Positions 34,912-46,166 of a stretch of DNA of 64,000 nucleotides are shown piece after piece. Origin of the DNA: Desulfovibrio mangrovi. GTDB lineage: Bacteria > Desulfobacterota > Desulfovibrionia > Desulfovibrionales > Desulfovibrionaceae. The DNA lies in the NCBI RefSeq assembly GCF_026230175.1, contig NZ_CP104208.1:2170001-2234000 (forward strand), in the 5' to 3' direction. Positions within the stretch are counted from its first letter, which is position 1, and every line of letters begins with the position of its first letter. Made by a program: the position numbers and the translations under genes. The notes beneath the pieces are model-generated. The model was not told the DNA's origin. It made no database searches and was given only the letters and a program-made list of their open reading frames with translations.

Positions 34912-35778
34912 ATGACACGCACATATATCGACCTGCACACCCACTCCACCGCCTCAGACGGCAGCGACACCCCGGAAGAACTCATCGTCCTTGCACACAA
35001 GGCCGGCGTCACCACCCTCGCCCTCACCGACCATGACACGACCGACGGACTTGAAGAGGCCATGGACGCAGGCAGGAAGCTTGGGGTCAACGTCATCCCC
35101 GGATGCGAACTGAGCGTACGCACGGAATACGGCGAATTACACATCGTCGGCCTGTGGCTGAATCCTGAAGCCCCCAAGCTGCGGCGCGCCATGCAGGAAC
35201 TGCAGGACCACAGAACGACCCGCAACGTCCGTATCGTGGAAAAATTGCAGGAACTGAATATCCCCATCACGTACGACGAGGTGCTGCAGGTAGCCGGAAC
35301 AGGTTCGGTAGGCAGACCGCACATAGCGCACGTGCTGATTCAGAAAGGCTTTGCGCACTCCATGTACAACGCCTTTGAAGTCTACCTCGGCGACAAGGGG
35401 CTGGCGCACGTTCCCAAGAAAGTTCTTTCCCCGAAAGAGGGCGTGGAACTGCTCAAGGAAGAAGGAGCCACCGTCTCACTCGCCCACATGTTTCTGCACG
35501 GTTATCCGCGGGAATGGCTTGAGGACATGATCGCAACGCTTTCCGGATTCGGCATGGATGCCATAGAGGCCTACCACAGCGAGCACGACGACCGCTCCAC
35601 CCGCAAGGCCGTTGATCTGGCCGCGCGACACGGGCTTGCCCTTACGGGCGGTTCGGACTATCACGGCGCCATCAAGCCGGACATCCGGCTCGGCCGTGGC
35701 AAGGGCGGACTCTACGTCCCGCCGTTCGTACTGGCCGACCTCATCGAACTGCGTAAAAGCCAGGGTCTGCCGGTATAA
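34912..35778 (+). CDS. PHP-domain phosphoesterase (RNase AM/YciV type)
   Basis: This is a 288-residue PHP hydrolase. Metal motifs are DLHTHS near the start, TDHD (about residue 40), the Glu in PGCELS, SLAH and the last SDYHG. The order and spacing fit YciV/RNase AM, which removes 5' nucleotides from short RNAs and acts on 3',5'-bisphosphonucleotides. The ATG 34912 was chosen because homologous sequence begins there (YIDLHTHS); upstream codons look random. The U32 gene follows in the same direction after 43 bases. Confidence 0.85.
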   Translation: MTRTYIDLHTHSTASDGSDTPEELIVLAHKAGVTTLALTDHDTTDGLEEAMDAGRKLGVNVIPGCELSVRTEYGELHIVGLWLNPEAPKLRRAMQELQDHRTTRNVRIVEKLQELNIPITYDEVLQVAGTGSVGRPHIAHVLIQKGFAHSMYNAFEVYLGDKGLAHVPKKVLSPKEGVELLKEEGATVSLAHMFLHGYPREWLEDMIATLSGFGMDAIEAYHSEHDDRSTRKAVDLAARHGLALTGGSDYHGAIKPDIRLGRGKGGLYVPPFVLADLIELRKSQGLPV

Positions 35779-35821
35779 ACGGCCCCGGGTTTCCTCGCAG
35801 AACCAACGGGATACCCTGAAC

Positions 35822-37126
35822 ATGCCAATTTCATTACCGGAACTGCTCTGTCCCGCAGGGGACATGGATCGTCTCGACGCAGCCCTGACCTACGGGGCCA
35901 ACGCCTGCTATCTTGGCGGCACCTCTCTCAGCCTGCGTGCAGGCACCGGCGGTTTCGACAAGGACGCCCTCGCCGTAGCCTGCAACAAGGCACACGCACG
36001 CGGTGCATCCATCTATTACACCCTGAACGTCCTGCCGCATGAGACGCATCTTTCCGGCATCGCCGCCTCGCTGGAAGCGCTGGCGGAATCAGCCGTGGAC
36101 GGCCTGATCATTGCCGACCCGGGCGTGCTGCGCATGGCCCGCCGCTATGCCCCCGACAAACCCGTGCACCTGAGCACGCAGGCCAACACCGCCAACAGCG
36201 AGGCCGTGGGCTTCTGGTACGATCTGGGCATCCGCCGCGTGAACCTTGCCCGCGAACTCGGCGCGCGCGCCATGCGCGAACTGGTGCGCAACTTCCCCGA
36301 CATGGAGTTCGAAGTCTTCGTGCACGGGGCCATGTGCCTTGCCCTGTCTGGCCGCTGCCTGCTCTCCGCATGGCTGAACAGACGCCCCGCCAATCTCGGG
36401 GAATGCACCCATCCCTGCCGTTTCGAGTATCGCGCCACCGATCTTTCCGGCCGCTGTCAGGACTGCGCGGACGACGGCCATGCCCATATGGGAGAATCCC
36501 GCCTCGGCGTGGAAGAAAAGACCCGCGACACCGGCACAATGTGGGAGGTTACCCGTGAAGAACCCTACAGCGCCTTCTGGGCCCCTGAAGACCTGTGCCT
36601 TGTCAAATACATGCCGTGGTTCGTTCGCACCGGCATTGCCTCGCTCAAGATCGAAGGCCGCATGAAAACCCCGAGCTACGTGGCCCATGTGACCGACGCC
36701 TATCGAACCGCGCTTGATGACGTGGCCGCTGGGTGCTTCCGCCCTGAAAAGTATCTTTACGAACTGCGCAACACCGCCTCGCGCAACCTGAACACCGGTT
36801 TTTTCCTGCCGGACGGCAACCGCATTTCGCTCCCGCCCCTGCCGGACAAAGAACGCCTGCCCATCGTCGCGCAAGTGCGCGAACGCCTCGGCGAGGATGC
36901 ATGGAAAGTTGCCGTGCGCTCTCCATGGCGGAGCGAACGCAACATTCAGATCATGCAGACCGGGCTGCGTCGCCCCGAGCTGCCCGCCGGAGCCTATGCG
37001 CTGGAAAACCACAAGGGCGAAGCCACCGACCAGCTCCACCCCGGCATGGACGGCGTGCTGCGTTGCGATCCTGCAGCCTTGCCCTCAGGCCCCGACACGC
37101 TGGAGCCGGGGCTGTTCCTGCGATAG
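35822..37126 (+). CDS. U32 peptidase-family protein (TrhP/RlhA type)
   Basis: This is a 434-residue U32 protein. The N-terminal barrel starts PELLCPAGDMDRLDAAL and contains the signature EFEVFVHGAMCLALSGRCLLS, with Cys residues further on (GECTHPC, CQDCAD) that may bind an iron-sulfur cluster. Members of this group hydroxylate tRNA (TrhP) or 23S rRNA (RlhA) using prephenate-derived chemistry; the name peptidase is historical. Which RNA is the target cannot be decided here. It is downstream of the PHP gene and ends with a strong terminator. Confidence 0.85.
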   Translation: MPISLPELLCPAGDMDRLDAALTYGANACYLGGTSLSLRAGTGGFDKDALAVACNKAHARGASIYYTLNVLPHETHLSGIAASLEALAESAVDGLIIADPGVLRMARRYAPDKPVHLSTQANTANSEAVGFWYDLGIRRVNLARELGARAMRELVRNFPDMEFEVFVHGAMCLALSGRCLLSAWLNRRPANLGECTHPCRFEYRATDLSGRCQDCADDGHAHMGESRLGVEEKTRDTGTMWEVTREEPYSAFWAPEDLCLVKYMPWFVRTGIASLKIEGRMKTPSYVAHVTDAYRTALDDVAAGCFRPEKYLYELRNTASRNLNTGFFLPDGNRISLPPLPDKERLPIVAQVRERLGEDAWKVAVRSPWRSERNIQIMQTGLRRPELPAGAYALENHKGEATDQLHPGMDGVLRCDPAALPSGPDTLEPGLFLR

Positions 37127-37165
37127 CACGAACTTTCCCACACATCTGCTACCCACACAAAAAAC

Positions 37166-37197
37166 ACGGGGCGGCCTGAGCCGCCCCGTTTTTTTTG
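37166..37197 (+). terminator. terminator after U32 gene
   Basis: A ten-pair stem ACGGGGCGGC / GCCGCCCCGT with CTGA loop followed by eight T. Confidence 0.93.
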
Positions 37198-37340
37198 TAA
37201 TCATCGCTGGCTGCCCCCCCTCGCCACCTCAACGCTCCACTCCGGAGACACCAATGGCAAAACCATTTCTCCTTGCCGATTCCCACCGGTCAACCTATAG
37301 TGACAGAGGCTAACCTACATGCAGCAAAGGAGAAACATTC

Positions 37341-38129
37341 ATGAAAAAACTGCTCATCCTTGTGGGCGTTCTTGGCGTCATTGTTGTGGGACTCGTTATC
37401 GCCACGTTCATGTCCATCAACCCCATCATCGAGAAAGCCGTTAATACGGCAGGGCCGAAAATCCTGCTCACCAACGTGCATCTGGACAAGGCTGACGTCT
37501 CGTTCATGTCCGGTTCCGGCAAACTGCAGGGACTCGTTGTGGGCAGCCCCAAGGGCTTTTCCGCACCACAGACCATGAAGCTGGGGGCCATGGAAGTGCA
37601 ACTGGACACCGGCTCGCTGACCAAGGACGTGATCATCATCGAAAAGGTGCTCATCGCCAATCCCGAGCTTACCTATGAAAAATCCGGCAAGCTGGACAAC
37701 TTCACCGCGCTGCTCAACAACGTGAAACAGACCGTTGGCGGCAACGGCGGCGCTGCCGCACCTGCCAAGGAAGAAGCCCCTGCCGAATCCGGCACAGGCC
37801 CCAAGGTTGTCATCCGCGACCTGCTCATCACCGGTGCAAAAGTAAACATGGCTCTCACTGCGCTGGGCGGTCAGGGCATGACCCTCACCCTGCCTGACAT
37901 CCACCTCACCAACATAGGTGAAGAATCCGGCGGCGCAACGCCTGCCGAGGCAATGCAGAAGGTTCTGGGTACCCTGAACGGTGAAATGACCACGGCCGTG
38001 ACCGGTGCTCTGGGCGAATCCGTCAAGAAGCTGCAAGAATCCGTGAAAGGAGCTACCGACGCCCTGAAGGAAGGCGATGCCTCCGGCCTGCAGAAGCTGG
38101 GCGAAGGCCTCAAAGGCATCATGCAGTAG
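37341..38129 (+). CDS. AsmA-like/DUF748 membrane-anchored protein
   Basis: This is a 262-residue protein. A single N-terminal helix (LLILVGVLGVIVVGLVIAT) anchors a periplasmic domain. The segment GPKILLTNVHLDKADVSFMSGSGKLQGLVVGSP followed by repeating strands resembles the start of AsmA/DUF748 proteins, which form hydrophobic grooves involved in lipid movement; this one is far shorter than TamB or AsmA. An Ala/Glu-rich linker lies near residue 135, and the last 60 residues are helical. The ribosome site AAAGGAG supports the start. Confidence 0.7.
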   Translation: MKKLLILVGVLGVIVVGLVIATFMSINPIIEKAVNTAGPKILLTNVHLDKADVSFMSGSGKLQGLVVGSPKGFSAPQTMKLGAMEVQLDTGSLTKDVIIIEKVLIANPELTYEKSGKLDNFTALLNNVKQTVGGNGGAAAPAKEEAPAESGTGPKVVIRDLLITGAKVNMALTALGGQGMTLTLPDIHLTNIGEESGGATPAEAMQKVLGTLNGEMTTAVTGALGESVKKLQESVKGATDALKEGDASGLQKLGEGLKGIMQ

Positions 38130-38159
38130 CTGCCTGCACATCCCGATCAAAGAAAAGCA

Positions 38160-38193
38160 GACGGGCCGGAAGGCATAAACCCTCCGGCCCGTC
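38160..38193. terminator. hairpin after AsmA-like gene
   Basis: A stem GACGGGCCGGA / TCCGGCCCGTC. T-rich sequence follows only on the minus-strand side, so it may end transcripts from the riboswitch side as well. Confidence 0.6.
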
Positions 38194-38297
38194 GCAACCA
38201 CAACAACAAACCACTCGGGAGTGGAATACGTTTCACTTGCGAGAACGCACCCTACTCTATGTTCACCGCGCACGGCGCGGATGAAATCCAATCAGCC

Positions 38298-38432
38298 TCA
38301 CTGACAGGGCATGCCTGCCCGGATCTTATCGAACCAAAACGGAACGTAGCTGGCGAGCACCGCAAAGAACGCGTAAACAACACGCAACCTTGCGACAGAA
38401 TCGCGATTGGAGATTTCCTGCAGTGGAAGCAC
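38298..38432 (-). CDS. candidate small hydrophobic protein downstream of glycine riboswitch
   Basis: This minus-strand frame of 44 codons from GTG 38432 contains VVYAFFAVLASYVPFWF followed by DKIRAG, a membrane helix with a charged end that looks protein-like. The same frame stays open further upstream (with AFHPLIPPFVLPLQE) but offers no ATG, GTG or TTG there, and no ribosome site precedes the GTG. The only ATG just after the riboswitch (38478) reads a different, Cys/Arg-rich frame of 50 codons. Either initiation is unusual or a frameshift has broken a small gene. No family is recognised. Confidence 0.3.
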   Translation of the reverse strand: MLPLQEISNRDSVARLRVVYAFFAVLASYVPFWFDKIRAGMPCQ

Positions 38433-38487
38433 GAAGGGCGGGATCAGAGGATGGAATGCGGGCGCAATGCGCCTGCATAATGGGTCA

Positions 38488-38662
38488 CTCTGTCCGGGTA
38501 CCTGAGAGTTTCACCGCTACTGGGATGCGGCTTGCTCCTTCGGTGCTCCCCACTGGGAAGGGAGACTCTCCAGAGGCTCGTCCGTACAACAGTCCTTTTG
38601 CCTGAAAGAGTTACATCTTCGGCGCCTTCTGCCCCGCTTGCGCGGGCGAAGGTCTCTCCTGC
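38488..38662 (-). ncRNA. tandem glycine riboswitch
   Basis: On the minus strand both aptamers are readable. The first runs from GGAGAGACC through GCCGAAG to AACTCTTTCAGGCAAAAGGAC. A linker GACGAGCCTC follows, then the second aptamer from TGGAGAG through CACCGAAGGAGCAAG to GTGAAACTCTCAGG and TACCCGGACAGAGTG. These are the conserved blocks of the gcvT-type RNA. Paired glycine aptamers normally switch on glycine cleavage or export genes. Here no such gene follows on the minus strand; only a small hydrophobic frame precedes the end of the convergent AsmA-like gene. Confidence 0.9.
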
Positions 38663-38889
38663 TGCCGTCATTCGAGATCCATATGTTGAGGCAAGACCCG
38701 TCTACCTTTCCCTTGCGGAAATAGCAACTAAAAAAACGATGTGGTCAATCAACAAGCCGAATTCTGCTGCAGCCCCGGATGACTACAAACAAAAAATCGG
38801 CGTTTACCGCCGATTTGATGTCTGCCTCAATGCAGAACGCCGTCTCCTCCGGCACTGCAGAAATCCGCAGTTCCGGCTTCGGAACATGT

Positions 38890-39539
38890 TCAGCCAGCCT
38901 GAGCGCCGGCCCCGTCCTGAGACCTGAAGCCACCGCCAAGCATGTAGTAAAGAGTCTTCATGAACTCAAGCACCACCTCGCGGGCAGCGGCCTGAGATGT
39001 CCACCAGCGTTCGGGGAAAGGCTGATTCGTCGCGCCGCTCATCATGACGGTCCACCCCGGCAGGGCATGCCTGAAGATGATACCCGCGCGCCGCACGTGC
39101 GTGGGCGACGTGACCACGATAAGCCTGCCGGGCCCCTTGCCCAGCTTTTCGGCAATGGACTCCGCCTCCTGCAGGGTGCTGAGCAGGCTGCTCCCGTGCA
39201 GACGGATGGCTTCCGGCGGAACGCCTTCGGCAATCAGGATGCGCTGATAAATGGACTCCTGCAACGGTGGAACCACACCGTAGCGTTCCAGAAGCTCCTC
39301 GTTCGCGGAACGATTCACTCGACTGACATAAATCACACGGGCATAGCCCTTGCGGTACAACTCCGCAGCGTAAACCGGACGATGGTAATCCCCGCCCAGC
39401 ACAACAATGGCATCCGCCACGGATGGGATATCGTCAGAGGTCAGCCAATGCCCTGCAAACAGAAGCCCGGTACCGAGCAGCAGCATACCAACCAACGCAA
39501 ACGCGCCGAGCAACCGTAAAAAGGCATTCAGCCAGCGCA

Positions 39540-39540
<1 letters not shown>
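38890..39540 (-). CDS. YdcF/SanA-family (DUF218) membrane protein
   Basis: This is a 216-residue protein. The N-terminal helix (AFALVGMLLLGTGLLFAGHWL) anchors a DUF218 domain that starts ADAIVVLGGDYHRPVYAAELYRKGYARVIYVS and continues with LIVVTSPTHVRRAGIIFRHALPGW. Relatives such as ElyC and SanA affect cell-envelope integrity; the biochemical role is unsettled. Its ATG overlaps the tgt stop (TAATG), so it is translated by coupling to tgt. Confidence 0.83.
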
Positions 39541-40850
<1,310 letters not shown>

Positions 40851-40935
40851 CTAGAACTATCACTCTCGCGCATGCGAGGATTACGACAGATACTGCCACA
40901 TCGGCCTTGCACCCCCAACAAGACGGAGGGACCAC

Positions 40936-41337
40936 ATGAGAGAATATTCAGTGAAGCGCAACGGCAAGGAAGAACTGGTTTTTACGGGCGATCTTCTGGT
41001 TTCTCTGGATGACCGCGAGTTGATGGGAGTAACCCCGAACTGGTGGGAACTCACCCTCTACAAGACCAGCGTAGGCAAATATATTCTGGCGTCTACCTTC
41101 CATATCAATTACCCCAGCCGTCGCAAAATGCACGGGGCCATCTGCTTTTCTTCCGCAGAAGCCGTGCGCGAATATCTTCTCCATGACTGCAATGGCCCTT
41201 CCATGATCGCAGAAGCGCTCCTTGCCCGGGCCGCCCGCAGGGACGACGCGTTCCGCACCAAGCCTGTAGCCTCCAGCCCGCTGCCCGTAATCCCGCCCGC
41301 ACCCCATACAGGCATGGGCATGGCAGGCACTGCCTGA
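40936..41337 (+). CDS. 133-residue protein of unknown function
   Basis: This is a soluble protein with a strong ribosome site (ACGGAGGG). The N-terminal 95 residues have alternating strands and conserved-looking aromatic residues (ELMGVTPNWWELTLYKTSVGKYILASTFHINYPS), then a helix (SAEAVREYLLHD). The last 35 residues are Pro/Ala-rich and probably disordered. I do not recognise a family. It is monocistronic with a terminator directly behind it. Confidence 0.7.
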   Translation: MREYSVKRNGKEELVFTGDLLVSLDDRELMGVTPNWWELTLYKTSVGKYILASTFHINYPSRRKMHGAICFSSAEAVREYLLHDCNGPSMIAEALLARAARRDDAFRTKPVASSPLPVIPPAPHTGMGMAGTA

Positions 41338-41374
41338 TATCCGCCACGATACGATTGCTTCAGCAACAAAAAAA

Positions 41375-41400
41375 AGCCGGACACATGGTCCGGCTTTTTT
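41375..41400. terminator. bidirectional terminator
   Basis: Stem AGCCGGAC / GTCCGGCT, five-base loop, preceded by A-run and followed by T-run, between convergent genes. Confidence 0.9.
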
Positions 41401-41422
41401 CATGTTCATCAGTCAGGCAACA

Positions 41423-43453
41423 TCATTTGCTGCCGCGCATTTCTTCAATAATGGCATTCAGTTCCTGCGCAAGGCGGGCCAGATCGGCAACGGCCTTTGC
41501 AGATTCCAGCATGGCCTGTGCCGTTTCGGTGGAGATAGTGTTGATCTCTTCAACGGAACGGCTGATTTCTTCACTGGCCGCGGACTGTTGTTCGCTGGCC
41601 GTGGCGATGGCGCGTACCTGATCGGCAGTGCTTTCAACCATGCCTACGATGGTATGCAGAGCCTGACCGGACTGGCTGGCCAGATCCGTGGATTCCGCCA
41701 CAAGCGTAACCGCCTTGTCTGTGGCGGCAACGTTCCGCTTGGCGCAATCCTGAATGGCACCGACAAAGTCTACAACTTCGCGCGTGGCGGACATGGTCTT
41801 TTCCGCCAGTTTGCGCACTTCGTCAGCCACCACGGCAAAGCCGCGACCGGCCTCGCCCGCTCTGGCAGCCTCAATGGCGGCGTTCAGAGCCAGCAGGTTC
41901 GTCTGGTCGGCAATATCTTCAATAACGGTGATGATCTGGCCGATACCCTGCGCCTGCCTGCCAAGCTCGCCCATTTCATCCTTGAGCATGTTGGCCTGAT
42001 CGGCAACGCTGTTGATCTTCTGTACGGCCATATCGACAACCTTTGCACCTTCAATGGCCTGATGCTGCGCTTCGCTGGCCGATTCAGCCGCGAGCGATGC
42101 GTTCTGGGCCACCTCCAGCACGGATGCGTTCATTTCAGTCATGGCGGTCGCAGATTCGCCGGTCAGCTTGCGCTGCTCATCAGCACCGGCGCTGGACTGC
42201 TGAATCTGAGCAGACAGCTCCTCGGAAGCCGAAGAGACCTGCTCGGAAACCTGCCCTGCTGCATGCGCCGCGTGCGTGATCGTCTCGTTCTGGGCCTCAA
42301 CCAGCGCCTGTTGCCTGCGTACTTCGGTCATATCCGTACAGATCGTAAAAGCACCGATAAGCTTTCCATCCAAGTCATAGATGGGAGAAGAGTCCACAAC
42401 CATGGTCACCTGATCGCCGAGCCTGTTGGTGAACGAACTTTCGTGCCCGATGATGGGTGAACGACTACGCAGCACCTTGTGTGAAATGGTTTCACGACCG
42501 GGATCACTGTACATGAACTCGCCCACCAACTGCCCGATAAAGTCCGAAGGTTTGCCAGTGCGCCCAACAAGCTTGAGCAATGCGGGGTTGGTAAAGGAGA
42601 TACGACCGTCATTGTCAACAACCAGCGCAGGGGTGGTCATACCGTCGAGAATCCCCTTGGAGAAACCGAGCTCTGTCTTCAGCTTGGCAACCATGTCACC
42701 AAGGTTGCGGGAAAGAGAACCGAGTTCATCCTGCGAATCCACCACAAGATCTGCGTTAAGGTTGCCCTTGCTGACCTCTTCACTGCCGTGGGCGATGTGC
42801 AGCAAGGGACGAACTACGCTGCGACGAATAAAGAAGACCACCGCGCCGATAAGCGTCAGCAGGCCGCCGAAGGAAATGGCAAGATTCTCATAGAGCTGAA
42901 AATCGATCGCCGCAATGGTGGGGGAGATATCCTGCATCACCACCATCTGGCCGAGGATAGGCTGTGAGCCGCCATGACAATGGTGGCAGGCCTGCTCATT
43001 GGGGATACTGGTGACACGAACAAAGTGCGTGCCGCCTTCGTATTCCATGATCGTGCTTTCGCGAATCTCGGACTTCAGGGCTTTGGAAGCAAGCGCAGAA
43101 AAGGCATCATGCTTGACTATGGAATCAAGGGCCTTACGCTCGGATGCCTTGTTGGTACTATACGTAATGTTGCCCTTGTAGTTGGTGAGATAAATCACCA
43201 TGTCCCTGTATGTTTCGGAAAGAAACTTGAACTCCTCGCGAGTGGCCTTGTCGTTACCTACCACCATGGGTTTTTCAATGGAAAGCTGGACCAACTCGGA
43301 AGTGGTGGTCATGGCCTTGTCCAGTTCCTTCATCATGCTTTCACGCTGCATATAGCTGCTTATGCCCACAAGTCCGGCAAAAATGATGAAAGAGATGAGA
43401 GAAACCAGCAGAGACGTTTTGGCTCCTATGGAATTACGGATAAATTCTGGCAT
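41423..43453 (-). CDS. dcrA: DcrA-like chemoreceptor with c-type haem motif
   Basis: This is a 676-residue methyl-accepting chemotaxis protein. A membrane helix at about 12-32 precedes a periplasmic Tll0287-like domain that ends with the haem motif CHHCH near residue 158. A second helix (about 190-210), HAMP, PAS (about 270-385) and the signalling domain follow, with the conserved hairpin [34 protein letters not shown]. Desulfovibrio DcrA has the same plan and senses redox or oxygen through its haem. ATG 43453 is chosen for AAGGAGG five bases upstream. The gene follows a cytochrome c gene by ten bases. Confidence 0.88.
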   Translation of the reverse strand: MPEFIRNSIGAKTSLLVSLISFIIFAGLVGISSYMQRESMMKELDKAMTTTSELVQLSIEKPMVVGNDKATREEFKFLSETYRDMVIYLTNYKGNITYSTNKASERKALDSIVKHDAFSALASKALKSEIRESTIMEYEGGTHFVRVTSIPNEQACHHCHGGSQPILGQMVVMQDISPTIAAIDFQLYENLAISFGGLLTLIGAVVFFIRRSVVRPLLHIAHGSEEVSKGNLNADLVVDSQDELGSLSRNLGDMVAKLKTELGFSKGILDGMTTPALVVDNDGRISFTNPALLKLVGRTGKPSDFIGQLVGEFMYSDPGRETISHKVLRSRSPIIGHESSFTNRLGDQVTMVVDSSPIYDLDGKLIGAFTICTDMTEVRRQQALVEAQNETITHAAHAAGQVSEQVSSASEELSAQIQQSSAGADEQRKLTGESATAMTEMNASVLEVAQNASLAAESASEAQHQAIEGAKVVDMAVQKINSVADQANMLKDEMGELGRQAQGIGQIITVIEDIADQTNLLALNAAIEAARAGEAGRGFAVVADEVRKLAEKTMSATREVVDFVGAIQDCAKRNVAATDKAVTLVAESTDLASQSGQALHTIVGMVESTADQVRAIATASEQQSAASEEISRSVEEINTISTETAQAMLESAKAVADLARLAQELNAIIEEMRGSK

Positions 43454-43463
43454 CGCCACCTCC

Positions 43464-43925
43464 TTAGTGAGCCCCGCTATGGATCAGCGGCCTGAAGTCG
43501 AACGCACCAATGCGGCTCTCATTATGACAGGATTCGCAGTCAGCCAGTTCCGGAGTCTTGCGGATCGTTTCGGGATCGCCGCCCGATTCAACATGTTCGC
43601 CGCCCGGGCCGTGACATGTCTCGCACCCCACATCAGCAAGATGCGGCGTCTTTTCGTAGCTGATAAAGCCACCTTTGCCATATCCGGTGGTATGACACTC
43701 GTAACAGCCTTCCTTTTCCTCGGCTGTCAGGTCGCTGGCCATCACGCTGATACTCTTCCAGGAGTGCGCCTTCTTGGAGTGCTCCATAAAGCGGGCATAC
43801 TGCCCTTCATGACAGTCTGCGCAAGCCTTGGTTCCAACATACTCCTGTGCCAACGCCAGAGAGTTTGCAGCGCACAGTACCCCGGAACACAAAAAAAGAA
43901 CCAACAACAGCCTACCAACTCTCAT
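43464..43925 (-). CDS. periplasmic tetrahaem c-type cytochrome
   Basis: This is a 153-residue exported protein. The signal peptide ([24 protein letters not shown]) leads to a small mature protein with four CxxCH sites: CADCH, CYECH, CETCH and CESCH. The spacing and the sequence [26 protein letters not shown] resemble cytochrome c554-type domains. AGAGGG precedes ATG 43925. It is the first gene of the pair with the haem chemoreceptor and could pass electrons to, or share a signal with, that receptor. Confidence 0.88.
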   Translation of the reverse strand: MRVGRLLLVLFLCSGVLCAANSLALAQEYVGTKACADCHEGQYARFMEHSKKAHSWKSISVMASDLTAEEKEGCYECHTTGYGKGGFISYEKTPHLADVGCETCHGPGGEHVESGGDPETIRKTPELADCESCHNESRIGAFDFRPLIHSGAH

Positions 43926-44198
43926 TCTTCCCTCTTGCATTAGCACCTCACGAAACAGTCAGCTCATTCTTCGCCTTGCAGGATCAACCCCCAAGCACAA
44001 TGCCGCTTTGACACCCACACCCTTTGACAATTGTTACAGCCAAGTTACACCATTGCACTTCGCATTAACGCGAAAACATGCCTGCGTCCAGCACGCACAC
44101 TAGATTGAATGCTCACACACCCTCAAGACTGCATTACACAGGCACACTTCCGCAATCATGCGCACTAAAAGCATTCAAAAACGCAAAAAATCGTCAAG

Positions 44199-45842
44199 TT
44201 AACAGTCATCACAGCATTCAACTCTATTTCTCCCGCCCTTCTTTGCCTTGTACAACTGTTGATCTGCACAATTCAAAGCACATTCCAGCGCTGTTACACC
44301 ACACACACCACCATCTTGCAGTCCGCAAATTCCGACACTCATCGTACACGAAAAGTCTACTCCTCCGGATGAAAACTGCAGGGATGCCACGGAAGATCGT
44401 ATACGTTCAGCCAGCAACGCACCCTGTTGCTTATCCGAATTCGGTGCAATGATGGCGAATTCTTCACCTCCATACCGCGCAACGATGTCTGTTGTGCGCA
44501 CGGCCTGCATTATGGCAGCAGCCACTTTGGCGAGAACTTCATCACCCGTCACGTGTCCATAGGTATCGTTCACTGTCTTGAAGTGGTCTATGTCCATCAT
44601 GAGAAATGCACAGGGAACGTTACCGCGGATACACTGTTCGACAACTCTTCCGCCTTCCTTCATGAGGTTTCTTCTGTTGTACACTCCCGTCAGCAGGTCG
44701 GTATGTGACGCGTGTTCCAACTCCTCAATAGTCGTCGCAACTCTCTCACTCATCTCACAAAACGTATCGTACAAAACGCGCACTTCAATAGGGGCGTTTT
44801 TCACATCGGGCAGCGCGCACTGCTTTTCATACTCGCCACGGGATATGCCTTTTGCAAAATCCGCAAGCCCCTTGAGAGGCTCTTCTATGGAACGGGAGAA
44901 ACGAATAAGGACGGGCAGAAGCAAAATGAAAGTGCCGATACATATGGCAGCAAACAGCCATTTCAGCGTATAAAAGTCTCTCAATACATCATCAAGAGGC
45001 TCCTCCGCCACCAAAAGCCAACGATTTCCGTTCACCCAGGCGTAAGCGCCGATGACCTCCATTCCATGATAACCCGTATAAACATCCTGCAGCACCTCCC
45101 CCCTCTGGGCGGCCATGAGCAACGGCGTATCAATCTTGAGATTTTTCACGACCGATTCACCGGCGAAGCCACGTTTCTTCAGTAGCCCAAGGTAGCTGGA
45201 TTCAGTCAGCATTTCACCGCTTCGCCCCACAAGATAACTCTCGCCCCTGTCCATCTCTGAAAAGGTGTTGAGGAAAGTCTGCACGGTAGACATCTCAACC
45301 GGCAAAAGAACCGCCCCGCCAAAGCGGCGATCCATGGATGTGACGGGATGGGAAAAAACCATGATGGGCCTGCCGTGAGGACGCCCGATCAACACATCAG
45401 ACACCCACCGATCTCCTTCTTTCGCGGCGTTGAAATATGCCCTGTCCCCCAAATCGAGACCGGATGGAGAGGAAGTATCTATCGTTGTGTGCCCGTCACC
45501 TGCTACCCGCACCACGGAGAACACGTCGTCATGCTGCGAAAGATACCGGCCGAAAAGGTCGCGCATCCCTACCTCATCGTTACCTCGCACGTCCGGATCG
45601 CGAGCTATGACAGTCACATCCCGCTGAAGACTCTGCAGCCAGTTTTCAATAAACCGCTTCTGATAGGCCACATGCTGCTCAAGTCTGCCGCGCTCGCGAT
45701 CCAGCACCATCCCTCTCAGAAGAAAAATGGAAAACAACACGACAATCGCAATGGGTATTAATTCAAGAAGGAGAGAGTACAACCGGATATGCATCCGGAT
45801 ACTGGGCCCCCCAGCATTATCGCGCCTGAAAAAGTGTAACAT
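44199..45842 (-). CDS. membrane diguanylate cyclase with Cache sensor
   Basis: This is a 547-residue protein. The first membrane helix (about 20-42: LLLELIPIAIVVLFSIFLL) is followed by an extracytoplasmic double Cache domain of about 240 residues (SPSGLDLGDRAYFNAAKEGDRWVSDVLIGR is typical), a second helix (LFAAICIGTFILLLPVLI), HAMP and GGDEF at about 380-540. The active motif is GGEEF with an upstream RxxD (RTTD), so cyclase activity with product inhibition is expected. The Cache fold suggests a small organic ligand. ATG 45842 is preferred, with GGTGGG upstream; longer frames lack family sequence. Confidence 0.88.
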   Translation of the reverse strand: MLHFFRRDNAGGPSIRMHIRLYSLLLELIPIAIVVLFSIFLLRGMVLDRERGRLEQHVAYQKRFIENWLQSLQRDVTVIARDPDVRGNDEVGMRDLFGRYLSQHDDVFSVVRVAGDGHTTIDTSSPSGLDLGDRAYFNAAKEGDRWVSDVLIGRPHGRPIMVFSHPVTSMDRRFGGAVLLPVEMSTVQTFLNTFSEMDRGESYLVGRSGEMLTESSYLGLLKKRGFAGESVVKNLKIDTPLLMAAQRGEVLQDVYTGYHGMEVIGAYAWVNGNRWLLVAEEPLDDVLRDFYTLKWLFAAICIGTFILLLPVLIRFSRSIEEPLKGLADFAKGISRGEYEKQCALPDVKNAPIEVRVLYDTFCEMSERVATTIEELEHASHTDLLTGVYNRRNLMKEGGRVVEQCIRGNVPCAFLMMDIDHFKTVNDTYGHVTGDEVLAKVAAAIMQAVRTTDIVARYGGEEFAIIAPNSDKQQGALLAERIRSSVASLQFSSGGVDFSCTMSVGICGLQDGGVCGVTALECALNCADQQLYKAKKGGRNRVECCDDC

Positions 45843-46166
45843 CAGCCCACCGGTTAGCCTTTTGTTTGTAACCACCCAAGCACATCCCCACCGGGGCAGG
45901 GGGCAAAATCCATCAAGCCTATTTATACTCCTCGTCAGGGGCGCTAACAACAACAAACTCTGCAATCACTTCAACACGCTGATTCAATGGCAGTCGTCTT
46001 GCCAAGACATGTAAACACCCACCACACCGTGTCGGGCAACTTTACAGAAACCACATCCACAATAACATTTTTATCAAACAATAAAAGCCGGTTACAATAG
46101 GACTGCTTCTTGCAACATTACTGGCGTATAATTGTTTCGAGTTAGCTTTAGCCGTTGGAGGCAGCC
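45843..46166 (+). promoter_or_regulatory. intergenic region with candidate -10 box before PEP-CTERM gene
   Basis: No gene is visible in these 324 bases. A perfect TATAAT at 46127-46132, 34 bases before the PEP-CTERM start, is a good -10 candidate, but no good -35 lies 16-18 bases upstream, so an activator or extended contacts may be needed. Confidence 0.4.
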
